A stretch of 40,069 nucleotides of DNA from Candidatus Gallacutalibacter pullistercoris (GTDB lineage: Bacteria > Bacillota > Clostridia > Oscillospirales > Acutalibacteraceae), in assembly GCA_018710915.1 (NCBI GenBank), contig DVIY01000220.1, positions 1 through 40,069 on the forward strand, read 5' to 3'. Below the pieces are notes generated by a model. It worked only from the letters and a program-made list of their open reading frames with translations, was not told where the DNA came from and did not search any database. Made by a program: the position numbers and the translations under genes. Positions 17,827 through 27,367 of the stretch are shown piece by piece (positions within the stretch are counted from its first letter, which is position 1; each line of letters opens with the position of its first letter).

Positions 17827-18030
17827 ATGCCCAAGATTAAGACTCACAGCGGCGCAAAAAAGCGCTTCAAGATTTCTAAAAATGGTAAGGTTATCCGCGC
17901 ACATGCCAACAAGAGCCACCTGCTCAACGGCCACGGCAAAACCCGCAAGACCAAGCGCGCTCTGCGTGGAACCACCGTTGCGGATAAGACCAATGTCCGT
18001 CAGGTGAAGAGACTCCTGCCCTACAAATAA
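17827..18030 (+). CDS. rpmI: 50S ribosomal protein L35
   Basis: MPKIKTHSGAKKRFKISKNGKVIRAHANKSH. Confidence 0.98.
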   Translation: MPKIKTHSGAKKRFKISKNGKVIRAHANKSHLLNGHGKTRKTKRALRGTTVADKTNVRQVKRLLPYK

Positions 18031-18075
18031 GATTTTGACTCATTGATTCCTATAATTTAGTTGGAGGTATAAGAA

Positions 18076-18429
18076 ATGGCACGTGTAAAAGGCGCGTTGA
18101 TGACCCGCAAGAGAAGAAAAAAGGTTCTGAAGCTGGCTAAGGGCTATTGGGGTTCCAAGAGCAGACACTTCAAGATGGCCAAGCAGGCTGTCATGAAGTC
18201 CGGCAACTATGCATATATCGGCCGTAAACACAGAAAGAGAGATTTCCGCCGTCTGTGGATCACTCGTATTTCTGCTGCCTGCAAGATGAACGGCATCAAC
18301 TATTCCACCTTTATGAACGGTCTGAAGAAGGCTGGCATCACGCTGAACCGCAAAATGCTGTCCGAAATCGCCATCGCCGACGAAGCCGCATTCAAGGCTC
18401 TGGTCGAGCAGGCCAAGGCTGCTCTCTAA
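18076..18429 (+). CDS. rplT: 50S ribosomal protein L20
   Basis: [42 protein letters not shown]. Confidence 0.98.
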   Translation: MARVKGALMTRKRRKKVLKLAKGYWGSKSRHFKMAKQAVMKSGNYAYIGRKHRKRDFRRLWITRISAACKMNGINYSTFMNGLKKAGITLNRKMLSEIAIADEAAFKALVEQAKAAL

Positions 18430-18505
18430 TAAGCTGTTAGTGCGCTCGGGGCCTGTTGGCTCCGGGCGTATCTTTTAGCTGCATTTTGAGAGAGAAAGGA
18501 CACGC

Positions 18506-19297
18506 ATGGCTAACCATATTTCAAGCCGCAAAAACGAACTGGTTAAAGAAATCGCCGGGCTCGTGCGTTCTGTGGAAAACAGAAGGGCACAGGGCCTTTT
18601 TGTCGTGGAAGGCGCACGGCTGTGCTATGATGCCCTGCGCAGCAATACTACGGTGCGGCGGCTGTTTTTCACCCCAAAAGCGGGGGAGAAATATCATGAT
18701 TACCTTGAGCCGCTGGCAGAGCAGGCAGAAGAGGTCTATACTGTAGAACCGCATGTCGCCGAGCTGCTTTCCGATACCAAAAGCAGCCAGGGCGTGTTTG
18801 CTGTATGTACGCTCCCAACCCCTGCCGGGCTGGAAAAGCTGCATCCTGCCGGGAAATATATCGCGGTCGAAAACTTGCAGGACCCGGGCAACCTGGGTGC
18901 GGTGATGCGTACCGCAGAGGCGCTGGGGATTTCCGGCCTGGTTCTGTTTGGTACCTGCTGCGATGTATTCAGCCCCAAAACGCTGCGCGCCGGTATGGGG
19001 GCGGCGTTCCGGCTGCCTGTTTTTGAAGGCGGAGAATTTACCGCCTGTGCGGCGCAGCTGCACCAGCGCGGCTTTACTACTTTTGCCGCTGTACCGGATT
19101 CTTCTGCGGAAAAAGTGACGGAATGTTCTTTCCCCGCTGGCTCGCTTCTGCTGGTGGGCAATGAGGGGAATGGCCTGCTGCCGGAAACCATTGCCGCATG
19201 CAGTAAACGGGTTACCATCCCCATGGGTGGGCGCGCAGAATCGCTGAATGCAGCATCTTCTTCGGCCATCCTGATGTGGGAAATGGTTCGCTCATAA
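18506..19297 (+). CDS. TrmH/SpoU-family RNA 2'-O-methyltransferase
   Basis: FVVEGARLCYDAL, VENLQDPGNLGAVMRTAEALG, LLVGNEGNGL, IPMGGRAESLNAASSSAILMWE. Confidence 0.92.
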   Translation: MANHISSRKNELVKEIAGLVRSVENRRAQGLFVVEGARLCYDALRSNTTVRRLFFTPKAGEKYHDYLEPLAEQAEEVYTVEPHVAELLSDTKSSQGVFAVCTLPTPAGLEKLHPAGKYIAVENLQDPGNLGAVMRTAEALGISGLVLFGTCCDVFSPKTLRAGMGAAFRLPVFEGGEFTACAAQLHQRGFTTFAAVPDSSAEKVTECSFPAGSLLLVGNEGNGLLPETIAACSKRVTIPMGGRAESLNAASSSAILMWEMVRS

Positions 19298-19347
19298 TCG
19301 TTCACACAAAAGACCAATCTATACTGTAAAGAAAGAAGGGCAGCTGT

Positions 19348-20553
19348 ATGGAAGAAAACGCTTTGTACTGGATTTGGGCACAGCAGGTTTTCGGTGTGGG
19401 AAGCCGCAAACCCATGCAGCTATGCCGGAAGTTTTCTTCTATCCGCTCGTTTTTCGAAGAGGCTCCCGCTTTGTGGGAAGACCACACGGTTTTTACACCA
19501 GGCGAGTCTGTCCGTGCGTCTCAAATTACGCTGGAAGACTGCGCTGAAATTTTCAGGCAGGCCGAAGCAAAAGAAATGCAGGTTCTGACCCCGGACAGCC
19601 GGGGGTATCCAGACTGTCTGCGCCAGATTGCCGCCCCGCCTGCGGTATTGTATGTGCAGGGAGAATTGCCACCGGTCGATGATATTCCCACGATTGCAAT
19701 CGTGGGCACGCGTCAGCCCTCAGAAGGCGGCGTGATGGCGGCACGCACCCTCAGTGCACAGCTGGCCCACGCCGGGGTGGTTGTGGTGAGCGGCGGCGCT
19801 ATCGGTATCGATTCCGCAGCTCATAATGGGGCGATAGAAGCCGGTGGAAAAACGCTTTCGCTGTTGGCGACTGGGTTGGATGTCCCGTATCTCAAATCCA
19901 ATCAACAGCTGCGCAAAAGTATCCGCAGCCACGGGGCGCTGGTCAGCGAGTTTCCGCCCGGCACAGCGGCGAGAAAATGGCATTTCGGCATCCGGAACCG
20001 GTTGATTTCCGGGCTGAGCTGCGGCGTACTGGTGACAGAAGCAAGCCAAAAAAGCGGAAGTTTGATGACAGCGCAGCATGCGGTGGAACAAGACCGAGAT
20101 GTCTTCACGTTAATGGTGGACTGTTGGCGCTCCAATGCAGAGGGCGTTTTGCAGCTGTTATGGGATGGCGCCAAGCCTGTTTCCTGTGCGGCGGACATCC
20201 TTGTGGAATACAAAGGCCGTTTTCCAGCCTTGCAGGTTCCCGAACGTCAGCCATTGTCAGAGATAATGCAGGGCATGTCGCTGGACGGGCCGAAATCATC
20301 CGATACTTCGAAAGAAGAATCTTCTGAAGAAGCGCCGGAAATAGAGATGCAGACGCACTCCGGAACAGAAAAGCCGCTTTCGGCAGATGCACAGGCACTG
20401 TATGAATCACTCACACGCGAACCACAGACCGTGTACCGGTTGATAGAAAAAACCGGCCTGACTTTCTCAAAGCTTTTGATTGCCGTTACTGAGTTGGAAA
20501 TGGCTGGGCGTGTACAGGCCTTTTCCGGCAGACGTTATGCCAAGAAAAGCTGA
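19348..20553 (+). CDS. dprA: DNA-processing protein DprA
   Basis: IAIVGTRQPSEGG, VVVSGGAIGIDSAAHNGAIEAGGKTLSLLATGLD, RNRLISGLSCGVLVTEASQKSGSLMTAQHA. Confidence 0.92.
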   Translation: MEENALYWIWAQQVFGVGSRKPMQLCRKFSSIRSFFEEAPALWEDHTVFTPGESVRASQITLEDCAEIFRQAEAKEMQVLTPDSRGYPDCLRQIAAPPAVLYVQGELPPVDDIPTIAIVGTRQPSEGGVMAARTLSAQLAHAGVVVVSGGAIGIDSAAHNGAIEAGGKTLSLLATGLDVPYLKSNQQLRKSIRSHGALVSEFPPGTAARKWHFGIRNRLISGLSCGVLVTEASQKSGSLMTAQHAVEQDRDVFTLMVDCWRSNAEGVLQLLWDGAKPVSCAADILVEYKGRFPALQVPERQPLSEIMQGMSLDGPKSSDTSKEESSEEAPEIEMQTHSGTEKPLSADAQALYESLTREPQTVYRLIEKTGLTFSKLLIAVTELEMAGRVQAFSGRRYAKKS

Positions 20554-20688
20554 CTCCTTTTGGTAAATCCTGTGAAAGCCGGCCCATTGCGGTCGGTTTT
20601 CACAAGATTTACATTTCCCAACGCTTTCAATCGACGGGGCATATTCGACAAATACAGCAAAGTACAAATGATACGATGAAGCTGTACT

Positions 20689-20713
20689 GCTTTCCGGAAT
20701 TCGTCCGGAAAGC
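20689..20713. other. Inverted repeat between dprA and topA
   Basis: GCTTTCCGGA attcg TCCGGAAAGC, perfect 10-bp arms. Confidence 0.7.
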
Positions 20714-20763
20714 CCCGGGCCGGTTTGAAAGTATCCGACTATATGAAAGATAGGTGAACTGCC

Positions 20764-22854
20764 TTGTCAAAGCTTGTCATTGTGGAGTCGCCTTCCAAGG
20801 CGAAAACCATTAAAAAATATCTTGGCCCCGGCTATGAAGTGGTGGCCTCTATGGGGCATGTGCGCGATTTGCCGGAAAAACGGCTGAGCGTGGATGTGAA
20901 GCACGACTTTGCCCCGAAATATACCATTATCAAGGGCAAGGAAAAGCTGGTGGACGAACTGAAAACCGCCGCTGCCCAAAGCGACGGCATTTATCTGGCA
21001 ACCGACCCTGACCGGGAAGGGGAAGCCATTTCCTGGCATCTGGCCTACATCCTGGGGCTGGATATCAACGAGGAAAACCGTGTAACCTTTAATGAAATTA
21101 CCAAAACCGGCGTGGCAACCGGTATGGAGAACCCCCGCCGGATTGACATGGATTTGGTCAACGCCCAGCAGGCCCGCCGGATTCTCGACCGCTTGGTAGG
21201 CTATAAGCTCAGCCCGTTTTTGGCAAAAGTCATCCGCAAGGGGCTTTCGGCTGGCCGAGTGCAGTCGGTGGCCGTGCGTTTAGTGGTGGACAGGGAAGAG
21301 GAAATCCGCGCCTTTAAGCCCGAGGAATACTGGACTATCGATGCAAAGCTGATTCCCAAGGGCGGAAGGAAGGCGTTCCCCGCATCCTTCTATGGGGACG
21401 AGGCCGGGAACAAGATCAAGATTTCCAACAAAGAAGAAGCCGACGCAATTCTGGAAAAGCTGGAGGACGCCCAGTTTACCGTTGCCAAAATTAAAAAGGG
21501 CAGCCGCCGCAAGTCCCCTGCGCCGCCGTTCAGCACCTCCACCATGCAGCAGGAAGCTTCCCGCAAGCTGGGGTTCCAGGCACGCCGTACCATGAAGGCT
21601 GCCCAGGAGCTGTATGAAGGCGTGGAGATTGAAGGGCAGGGTGCCGTGGGCCTGATTACCTATATGAGAACCGACTCGCTGCGTTTGTCGGAGGACGCGG
21701 TGAAGGAAGCCGCCGAATATATCCGTGAGCGTTGGGGCGACCGGTATGTGCCTGACAAACCCCGCCAGTACAAAACTAAAGTCGGCGCACAAGACGGCCA
21801 CGAGGCTATCCGCCCCACCAATGTGCGGTTGACCCCTGACGAGGTAAAATCCAGCCTGACCGGCGACCAGTATAAGCTTTACAAGCTCATCTGGGAGCGG
21901 TTTGTGGCCTGCCAGATGGCAAATTGTCTGCAAAGTACTACCCAAGCTGACATTACTGCCAATGGATACCTGTTCAAAGCTTCCGGCTACACTGTCACCT
22001 TTGACGGCTTTACCGTGCTGTATGTCGAAGGTAAGGACGAAGAAAGCGAAGAGACTGGCGCACTGCCCGTGCTGGAGCAAGGCATGCCCCTGCGCAAGAA
22101 AGAGCTGGTCGGAAACCAGCATTTTACCCAGCCTCCGGCACGCTATACCGAAGCTTCTCTGATTAAAGCACTGGAAGAAAACGGCATTGGCCGTCCTTCC
22201 ACTTATGCTGCCACCATTTCCACCATTACCGGGCGGGAATATGTGGTGCGGGAAGGAAAGGCATTTAAGCCCACGGAGTTGGGCGAAGTTTCTACCCAGC
22301 TGATGAAGGAGCGTTTTCCCAAAATCGTCAATGTGAAATTCACCGCACAGGTCGAAAGTGATTTGGATAAGGTGCAGAGCGGCGAAGAAAACTGGGTGGA
22401 GACGCTGCATAACTTCTATGATGATTTTGATAAAACATTGCAAAAGGCCAAAACCGAAATGGAAGGCGTTAAAATCACCCTGAAAGAAGACCAGACGGAT
22501 TTAATTTGTGAAAAATGCGGCCGTCCCATGGTGGTCAAATTTGGCCGGTACGGAAAATTTATCGCCTGCTCCGGTTACCCGGAATGTAAAAATATCAAAA
22601 AAATCGTCCACGAAACGGGCGCGGAGTGCCCCAAATGCGGCGGCAAGGTTGTGCTGAAAAAATCCAAGCGGGGCCGCGTGTTCTATGGATGCAGCGAATA
22701 TCCCAATTGCGATTTTGTTTCGTGGGATGAGCCGACTATGGAGAAGTGCCCCCGCTGCGGCAAAACGCTTCTGAAAAAGAAGGGGAAGCATCCCAAGTTC
22801 TACTGTATCACGCCGGACTGCGGCTATGAAAAGGTGCAGGAAGACGAAGAATAA
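20764..22854 (+). CDS. topA: DNA topoisomerase I
   Basis: KLVIVESPSKAKTIKKYLGPGYEVVASMGHVRDLP, SAGRVQSVAVRLVVDREEEI, C-terminal zinc ribbons (CEKCGRPMV.., CPKCGGKVV.., CPRCGKTLL..); TTG start. Confidence 0.97.
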   Translation: MSKLVIVESPSKAKTIKKYLGPGYEVVASMGHVRDLPEKRLSVDVKHDFAPKYTIIKGKEKLVDELKTAAAQSDGIYLATDPDREGEAISWHLAYILGLDINEENRVTFNEITKTGVATGMENPRRIDMDLVNAQQARRILDRLVGYKLSPFLAKVIRKGLSAGRVQSVAVRLVVDREEEIRAFKPEEYWTIDAKLIPKGGRKAFPASFYGDEAGNKIKISNKEEADAILEKLEDAQFTVAKIKKGSRRKSPAPPFSTSTMQQEASRKLGFQARRTMKAAQELYEGVEIEGQGAVGLITYMRTDSLRLSEDAVKEAAEYIRERWGDRYVPDKPRQYKTKVGAQDGHEAIRPTNVRLTPDEVKSSLTGDQYKLYKLIWERFVACQMANCLQSTTQADITANGYLFKASGYTVTFDGFTVLYVEGKDEESEETGALPVLEQGMPLRKKELVGNQHFTQPPARYTEASLIKALEENGIGRPSTYAATISTITGREYVVREGKAFKPTELGEVSTQLMKERFPKIVNVKFTAQVESDLDKVQSGEENWVETLHNFYDDFDKTLQKAKTEMEGVKITLKEDQTDLICEKCGRPMVVKFGRYGKFIACSGYPECKNIKKIVHETGAECPKCGGKVVLKKSKRGRVFYGCSEYPNCDFVSWDEPTMEKCPRCGKTLLKKKGKHPKFYCITPDCGYEKVQEDEE

Positions 22855-22860
22855 ACCATG

Positions 22861-23190
22861 CGCGGCGGACAGTGTCCGCTTCCGAGTTCGCGAGGCAGCA
22901 GCATAAAAACTTGCACCTATTTCCCCGCGGCGGACAGTGTCCGCATCCAAGTTCGCGGGGCAGCAGCATAAAAATTTGCACCTGTTTCCCCGCGAATATA
23001 AAGTTTTCGTCAACCTTTTTCAAAAGGTTGCGAGGGGATAAGGGGGCGAGAAGCCCCCAATCGCCCATCGCAATGGGCGAAACACCCCAAACCTGAAAGG
23101 CGCATTTTCGGGGGTGAATTACAAAACATTCCGGGGGAATGTTTTGTAAGAGGGCCCCTTTTGCAAGAAAAAAGGGGCCCTGCCCTGTTT
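22861..23190 (+). repeat. Modular multi-hairpin intergenic repeat, copy B, with a tandem 65-bp unit at its 5' end
   Basis: 65-bp tandem units 22861-22925/22926-22990; hairpins 23011-23030, 23042-23058, 23061-23080, 23119-23149, 23151-23181; matches reverse complement of copy A. Confidence 0.88.
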
Positions 23191-23276
23191 CAAATGTAGC
23201 CTTTCCCTGGTTTTCCAAGGGGAAACCAGAAATGTAATCCCCTCATACCAGAACCCCAACAGGAAAGGAGTCCCAC

Positions 23277-24587
23277 ATGGAGCTGACCGTTATCGGGGCA
23301 GGGCTCGCCGGTTGTGAGGCCGCATGGCAGGCTGCACAAATGGGCGTGCCTGTCCGTTTGATTGAAATGAAACCGGAAAAACGCACACCGGCCCATCAAA
23401 GCCCCCTGTTTGCAGAGCTTATCTGCTCCAATTCCCTCAAGGCTGCCCGGCTGGAAAGCGCCGCGGGGATGCTGAAAGAGGAAATGCGTCGGTTCGGCTC
23501 GCTGCTAATGGCCTGTGCCGACCAGTGCGCCGTCCCCGCAGGCGGCGCTTTAGCTGTGGACCGGGTGGAATTTGCCAAAATGGCCACTGAAAAGATAGAA
23601 GCCCATCCGCTGATTACCGTTGTCCACGAAGAGGTTACAAAAATCCCGAAGGAGGGCTGTGTGGTCATCGCTACCGGCCCCCTCACCGCAGATGCGCTGG
23701 CAGAGGATATCTTCAAAATGTGCGGCGGCGGGTTGAGCTTTTTTGATGCGGCTGCCCCCATTGTCACAGCAGAAAGCCTTGACCGTTCTCTGTGTTTTGC
23801 CGCTTCCCGCTATGATAAGGGCGAGGATGACGCATATCTCAATTGCCCCATGAACAAAGAGGAATATGAAGCCTTCTATGACGCGCTGGTAAATGCCGAG
23901 CGCGCCCCGGTACACGATTTTGATGTGGCGAACCCCAAGGTTTATGAAGGCTGTATGCCGGTGGAAGTGATGGCACAGCGGGGAAAGGATACCCTGCGGT
24001 TCGGGCCGCTAAAACCGGTGGGGCTGCGCGACCCCCGCACCGGGCACCGTCCCTGGGCCGTGGTGCAGCTGCGCCGGGAGAATGCAGAAGGGACGCTGTA
24101 TAATCTGGTGGGCTTCCAGACCAATTTGAAATTTGGCGAGCAGAAGCGGGTGTTCGGGATGATTCCCGGCTTGCAGGATGCGGAAATCGTCCGCTATGGC
24201 GTGATGCACCGCAACACGTTTTTAAAATCGCCGGGCTTCCTCTCGGCAGATTACAGCGTAAAATCCCGGCCGGAGCTGTTCTTTGCCGGGCAGATTACCG
24301 GTGTGGAGGGCTATATGGAGTCCGCTTCCTCCGGGATTTTGGCAGGCAGAAATGCCGCTGCCCATTTGCTTGGAAAAAAGCGGCTGATTCTTCCTCGTGA
24401 AACCATGATGGGTGCGCTGGCAGATTATGTGGCCAACAGCCCCACCAAAGACTTTCAGCCCATGGGCGCAAACTTTGGCGTCCTGCCGCCCATCGAACCC
24501 CATATCCGGGACAAGCGTTCCCGTTATGCAGCCTTATCACAAAGAGGGCTTACTATGGTTTCGGAGATTCTCTCCCATCAAGAATAA
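23277..24587 (+). CDS. trmFO: Methylenetetrahydrofolate--tRNA-(uracil-5-)-methyltransferase TrmFO
   Basis: MELTVIGAGLAGCEAAWQAAQMGVPVRLIEMKPEKRTPAH, FAELICSNSLKA, GQITGVEGYMESASSGILAGRNAA. Confidence 0.97.
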   Translation: MELTVIGAGLAGCEAAWQAAQMGVPVRLIEMKPEKRTPAHQSPLFAELICSNSLKAARLESAAGMLKEEMRRFGSLLMACADQCAVPAGGALAVDRVEFAKMATEKIEAHPLITVVHEEVTKIPKEGCVVIATGPLTADALAEDIFKMCGGGLSFFDAAAPIVTAESLDRSLCFAASRYDKGEDDAYLNCPMNKEEYEAFYDALVNAERAPVHDFDVANPKVYEGCMPVEVMAQRGKDTLRFGPLKPVGLRDPRTGHRPWAVVQLRRENAEGTLYNLVGFQTNLKFGEQKRVFGMIPGLQDAEIVRYGVMHRNTFLKSPGFLSADYSVKSRPELFFAGQITGVEGYMESASSGILAGRNAAAHLLGKKRLILPRETMMGALADYVANSPTKDFQPMGANFGVLPPIEPHIRDKRSRYAALSQRGLTMVSEILSHQE

Positions 24588-24633
24588 AAGAAATTGTCCG
24601 GCCAAAGCTTGCCGGTGAAATGAGGTGTTTGCA

Positions 24634-25659
24634 GTGAAAATCATCGTAGACGCATTTGGAGGGGACAACGCCCCCCTGGAAATCCTGAAAGGCTGCCAGA
24701 TGGCAGTGGAAGAGCTGGATATCGACATTCTGCTCACGGGCAGCGAGAAGGTGATTCGTCAGGTAGCAGCGGAAAATAATATTTCCCTAAACCGTATGGA
24801 GATTGCTGATGCACCGGACGTGATTACCATGGACGATTCCCCCAAGAGCATTATGAAAGAAAAAAGCGGCTGCTCCTTGGCAGAGGGCCTGCGCCGGTTG
24901 GCTGCCGGAGACGGTGACGCCTTTGTTTCTTCCGGAAACAGCGGCGCGCTGGTATTCGGTGCTAACATGATTGTGAAGCGCATTAAGGGCGTAAAGCGTG
25001 TGGCGTTTGCTCCGGTAATGCCCAAGGATGAGGGTTTCTTTATGCTGATTGACGGCGGTGCCAATGTGGAGTGTCGTCCCGAAATGCTCCAGCAGTTCGC
25101 CATGATGGGTTCGGCTTATATGGAGCATGTGATGGGTGTGAAAAATCCCCGTGTTGCACTGGCCAATGTGGGCACCGAAGACCACAAGGGCGGCGAACTC
25201 CAGCTGGAGGCTTTCGAGCTTTTGAAAAATACGCCGGTGAATTTTGTCGGCAATATTGAAGCAAGAGATATTCCTGTAGACGCTGGCGACGTGATTGTGT
25301 GCGACGGCTTTACCGGAAACATCATTTTGAAGCTGTATGAAGGCGTTGCTTTGACTTTGATGAAGAAGATTAAGAATGTCTTTACCAAGAGCACGAAAAA
25401 CAAGCTGGCGGCTGCTTTGATTTTGAACGATATGAAGGAGCTCAAAAAGCAGGTGGACTATAACGAGTATGGCGGCGCACCGATTATGGGTGCAGCAAAA
25501 CCTGTATTCAAAGCCCATGGCAGTGCCAAGGCGCAGACCTTTAAAAATGCACTTCGGCTGACAAAAGCCTATGTAGAGGGCGATGTGGTGAGTAAAATTA
25601 CCCGTTCTGTACAGGAAATGAAGACTGCCGAAACCACAGCTGAAGGAGGTCAGGCATGA
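24634..25659 (+). CDS. plsX: Phosphate acyltransferase PlsX
   Basis: KIIVDAFGGDNAPLEILKGC, DGGANVECRPEMLQQFAMMGSAYME; GTG start with RBS tgaggtg. Confidence 0.95.
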   Translation: MKIIVDAFGGDNAPLEILKGCQMAVEELDIDILLTGSEKVIRQVAAENNISLNRMEIADAPDVITMDDSPKSIMKEKSGCSLAEGLRRLAAGDGDAFVSSGNSGALVFGANMIVKRIKGVKRVAFAPVMPKDEGFFMLIDGGANVECRPEMLQQFAMMGSAYMEHVMGVKNPRVALANVGTEDHKGGELQLEAFELLKNTPVNFVGNIEARDIPVDAGDVIVCDGFTGNIILKLYEGVALTLMKKIKNVFTKSTKNKLAAALILNDMKELKKQVDYNEYGGAPIMGAAKPVFKAHGSAKAQTFKNALRLTKAYVEGDVVSKITRSVQEMKTAETTAEGGQA

Positions 25660-26351
25660 AGAATCTTCAGGAATTGGAAGAAAAAATCGGTTATCACTTT
25701 AAAGAGCCAACCTATATTATGACTGCGCTTACCCATTCCTCCTATGCCAATGAACATAAAGACGGCTGCAAGTGTAACGAGCGGCTGGAATTTTTGGGTG
25801 ACTCGGTGCTGGGCGTGGTGGTCGCCGACTACCTGTTCAAGCACCGCCCCGATTTGCCCGAAGGTGATTTGACCAAGATCCGCTCTTCGCTGGTGTGCGA
25901 AAAAGCACTGTGCGGTTACTCCAAACAGATGGGCGTGGGCGACTATCTGCGCCTGAGCCACGGCGAACGGAATTCCGGCGGAAGGACCCGCCCCAGTATT
26001 CTGGCCGATGCCTTTGAAGCGATTATTGCAGCGGTCTATATGGACGCCGGGGAAGAGCATGGCATGGAGGAAGCGCGGAAATTTATTCTCAAATATGTGC
26101 TGCCCGCGCTGAAAAGCGCCCGCCCCAAGGCATTCCGCGATTTCAAGACCGCTTTGCAGGAAATCATCCAGCAGAATCCCGAGGAGCGGCTGGAATATGT
26201 GCTCACCGGCGAGAGCGGCCCTGACCACAACAAGCACTTTACTGTGGAGGTCCACCTGAACAGCAACGTAATCGGCAAGGGCGGCGGACGCAGCAAAAAA
26301 GAAGCCGAGCAGCAGGCTGCCCGGGAAGCCTTGGAGCTGATGGGCTATTGA
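25656..26351 (+). CDS. rnc: Ribonuclease III
   Basis: NERLEFLGDSVLGVVVADYLF, ADAFEAIIAAVYMDAG, dsRBD GKGGGRSKKEAEQQAAREAL; ATGA overlap with plsX. Confidence 0.97.
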   Translation: MKNLQELEEKIGYHFKEPTYIMTALTHSSYANEHKDGCKCNERLEFLGDSVLGVVVADYLFKHRPDLPEGDLTKIRSSLVCEKALCGYSKQMGVGDYLRLSHGERNSGGRTRPSILADAFEAIIAAVYMDAGEEHGMEEARKFILKYVLPALKSARPKAFRDFKTALQEIIQQNPEERLEYVLTGESGPDHNKHFTVEVHLNSNVIGKGGGRSKKEAEQQAAREALELMGY

Positions 26352-27361
26352 GCCGGGGGAATGTAGCGGTTTTTGTGCCCCACAACGGCTGCCCGCATCA
26401 GTGCAGCTTTTGTGACCAGCGACGCATTACCGGGCAGCAAAAGCAGCCCGCGCCGGAGGAGGTGTGGGCGATTGCCCAAAAAGCTGCACAGACGCAGGAT
26501 GTTTCCCAGTGTGAGTTGGCTTTTTTCGGCGGCAGTTTTACGGCCATTGACCGGGATTATTTTTGTTCTCTGCTGGCGGTTGCCAAACGTGCCCGCGAGG
26601 AGCTTGGCTTTGCCGGAGTGCGCTGTTCCACCCGTCCCGACGCAATTGATGAAGAACGGCTGGTACTTTTAAAAGAACATGGATTTACCACCATCGAGCT
26701 GGGCGCGCAGTGTATGGATGATGCGGTGCTGCGCCGGAATGGTCGGGGGCATACCGTACAGGATGTACAGCATGCTTCTGCACAAATCCAGGATTTTGGC
26801 TTTTCTCTGGGGCTGCAAATGATGACGGGCCTGCCCGGTGCAGACGAGAGCATTGACCGGGAAACGGCTGCGGCGTTTGCCGCCATCCACCCCGATTTTG
26901 TGCGGATTTACCCTACGTTGGTGCTGCCGGGAACCCGCCTTGCCCAGTGGTATGAAGAGGGCAGCTATCGGCCGCAGACATTGCAGCAGGCAGTCGAGCT
27001 TTGCAGCGGCCTGCTGCTGTTTTTTGAAAAAGCGGATATCCCCGTCATCCGGCTGGGGCTGCACGATACCCCGGACTTACAGCAGCAGGTACTCGCAGGG
27101 CCTTATCATCCGGCTTTCCGGCAGCTCTGCGAGAGCCGTATTTTTTTGCGAAATACGCTTTCCCTTTTGGGCGAAAATTGCCGGAACAGCGGGGAAGAGG
27201 TGGTTCTGGCGGTGCATCCCAAGAGCATCTCCAATGCATTGGGGCAGAAAAGGGGCAATCTCACGGAACTGCAAAAGCGGGGCTGGCGAGTCCGGTTTGT
27301 GCAGGATGCTTCCGTTTTGCCGGGGCAGATAGAAAAAAGAGTCAACGAAAGGAAAAGGTGA
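26348..27361 (+). CDS. Elp3-like radical SAM protein
   Basis: VAVFVPHNGCPHQCSFCDQRRITG (CxxxCxxC), FFGGSFTAI, ELGAQCMDDAVL; TTG start overlapping rnc stop. Confidence 0.88.
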   Translation: MSRGNVAVFVPHNGCPHQCSFCDQRRITGQQKQPAPEEVWAIAQKAAQTQDVSQCELAFFGGSFTAIDRDYFCSLLAVAKRAREELGFAGVRCSTRPDAIDEERLVLLKEHGFTTIELGAQCMDDAVLRRNGRGHTVQDVQHASAQIQDFGFSLGLQMMTGLPGADESIDRETAAAFAAIHPDFVRIYPTLVLPGTRLAQWYEEGSYRPQTLQQAVELCSGLLLFFEKADIPVIRLGLHDTPDLQQQVLAGPYHPAFRQLCESRIFLRNTLSLLGENCRNSGEEVVLAVHPKSISNALGQKRGNLTELQKRGWRVRFVQDASVLPGQIEKRVNERKR

Positions 27362-27367
27362 AAAACC

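Noticed and set aside
22861-22990. CRISPR-like array
   Set aside because: Only two near-identical tandem 65-bp units with no distinct spacers and no cas genes.
22808-23218. ORFs 22501-23013 and 22808-23218 (minus), 22872-23096 (plus)
   Set aside because: Generated by the tandem 65-bp units and hairpins of repeat copy B and the antisense of topA.
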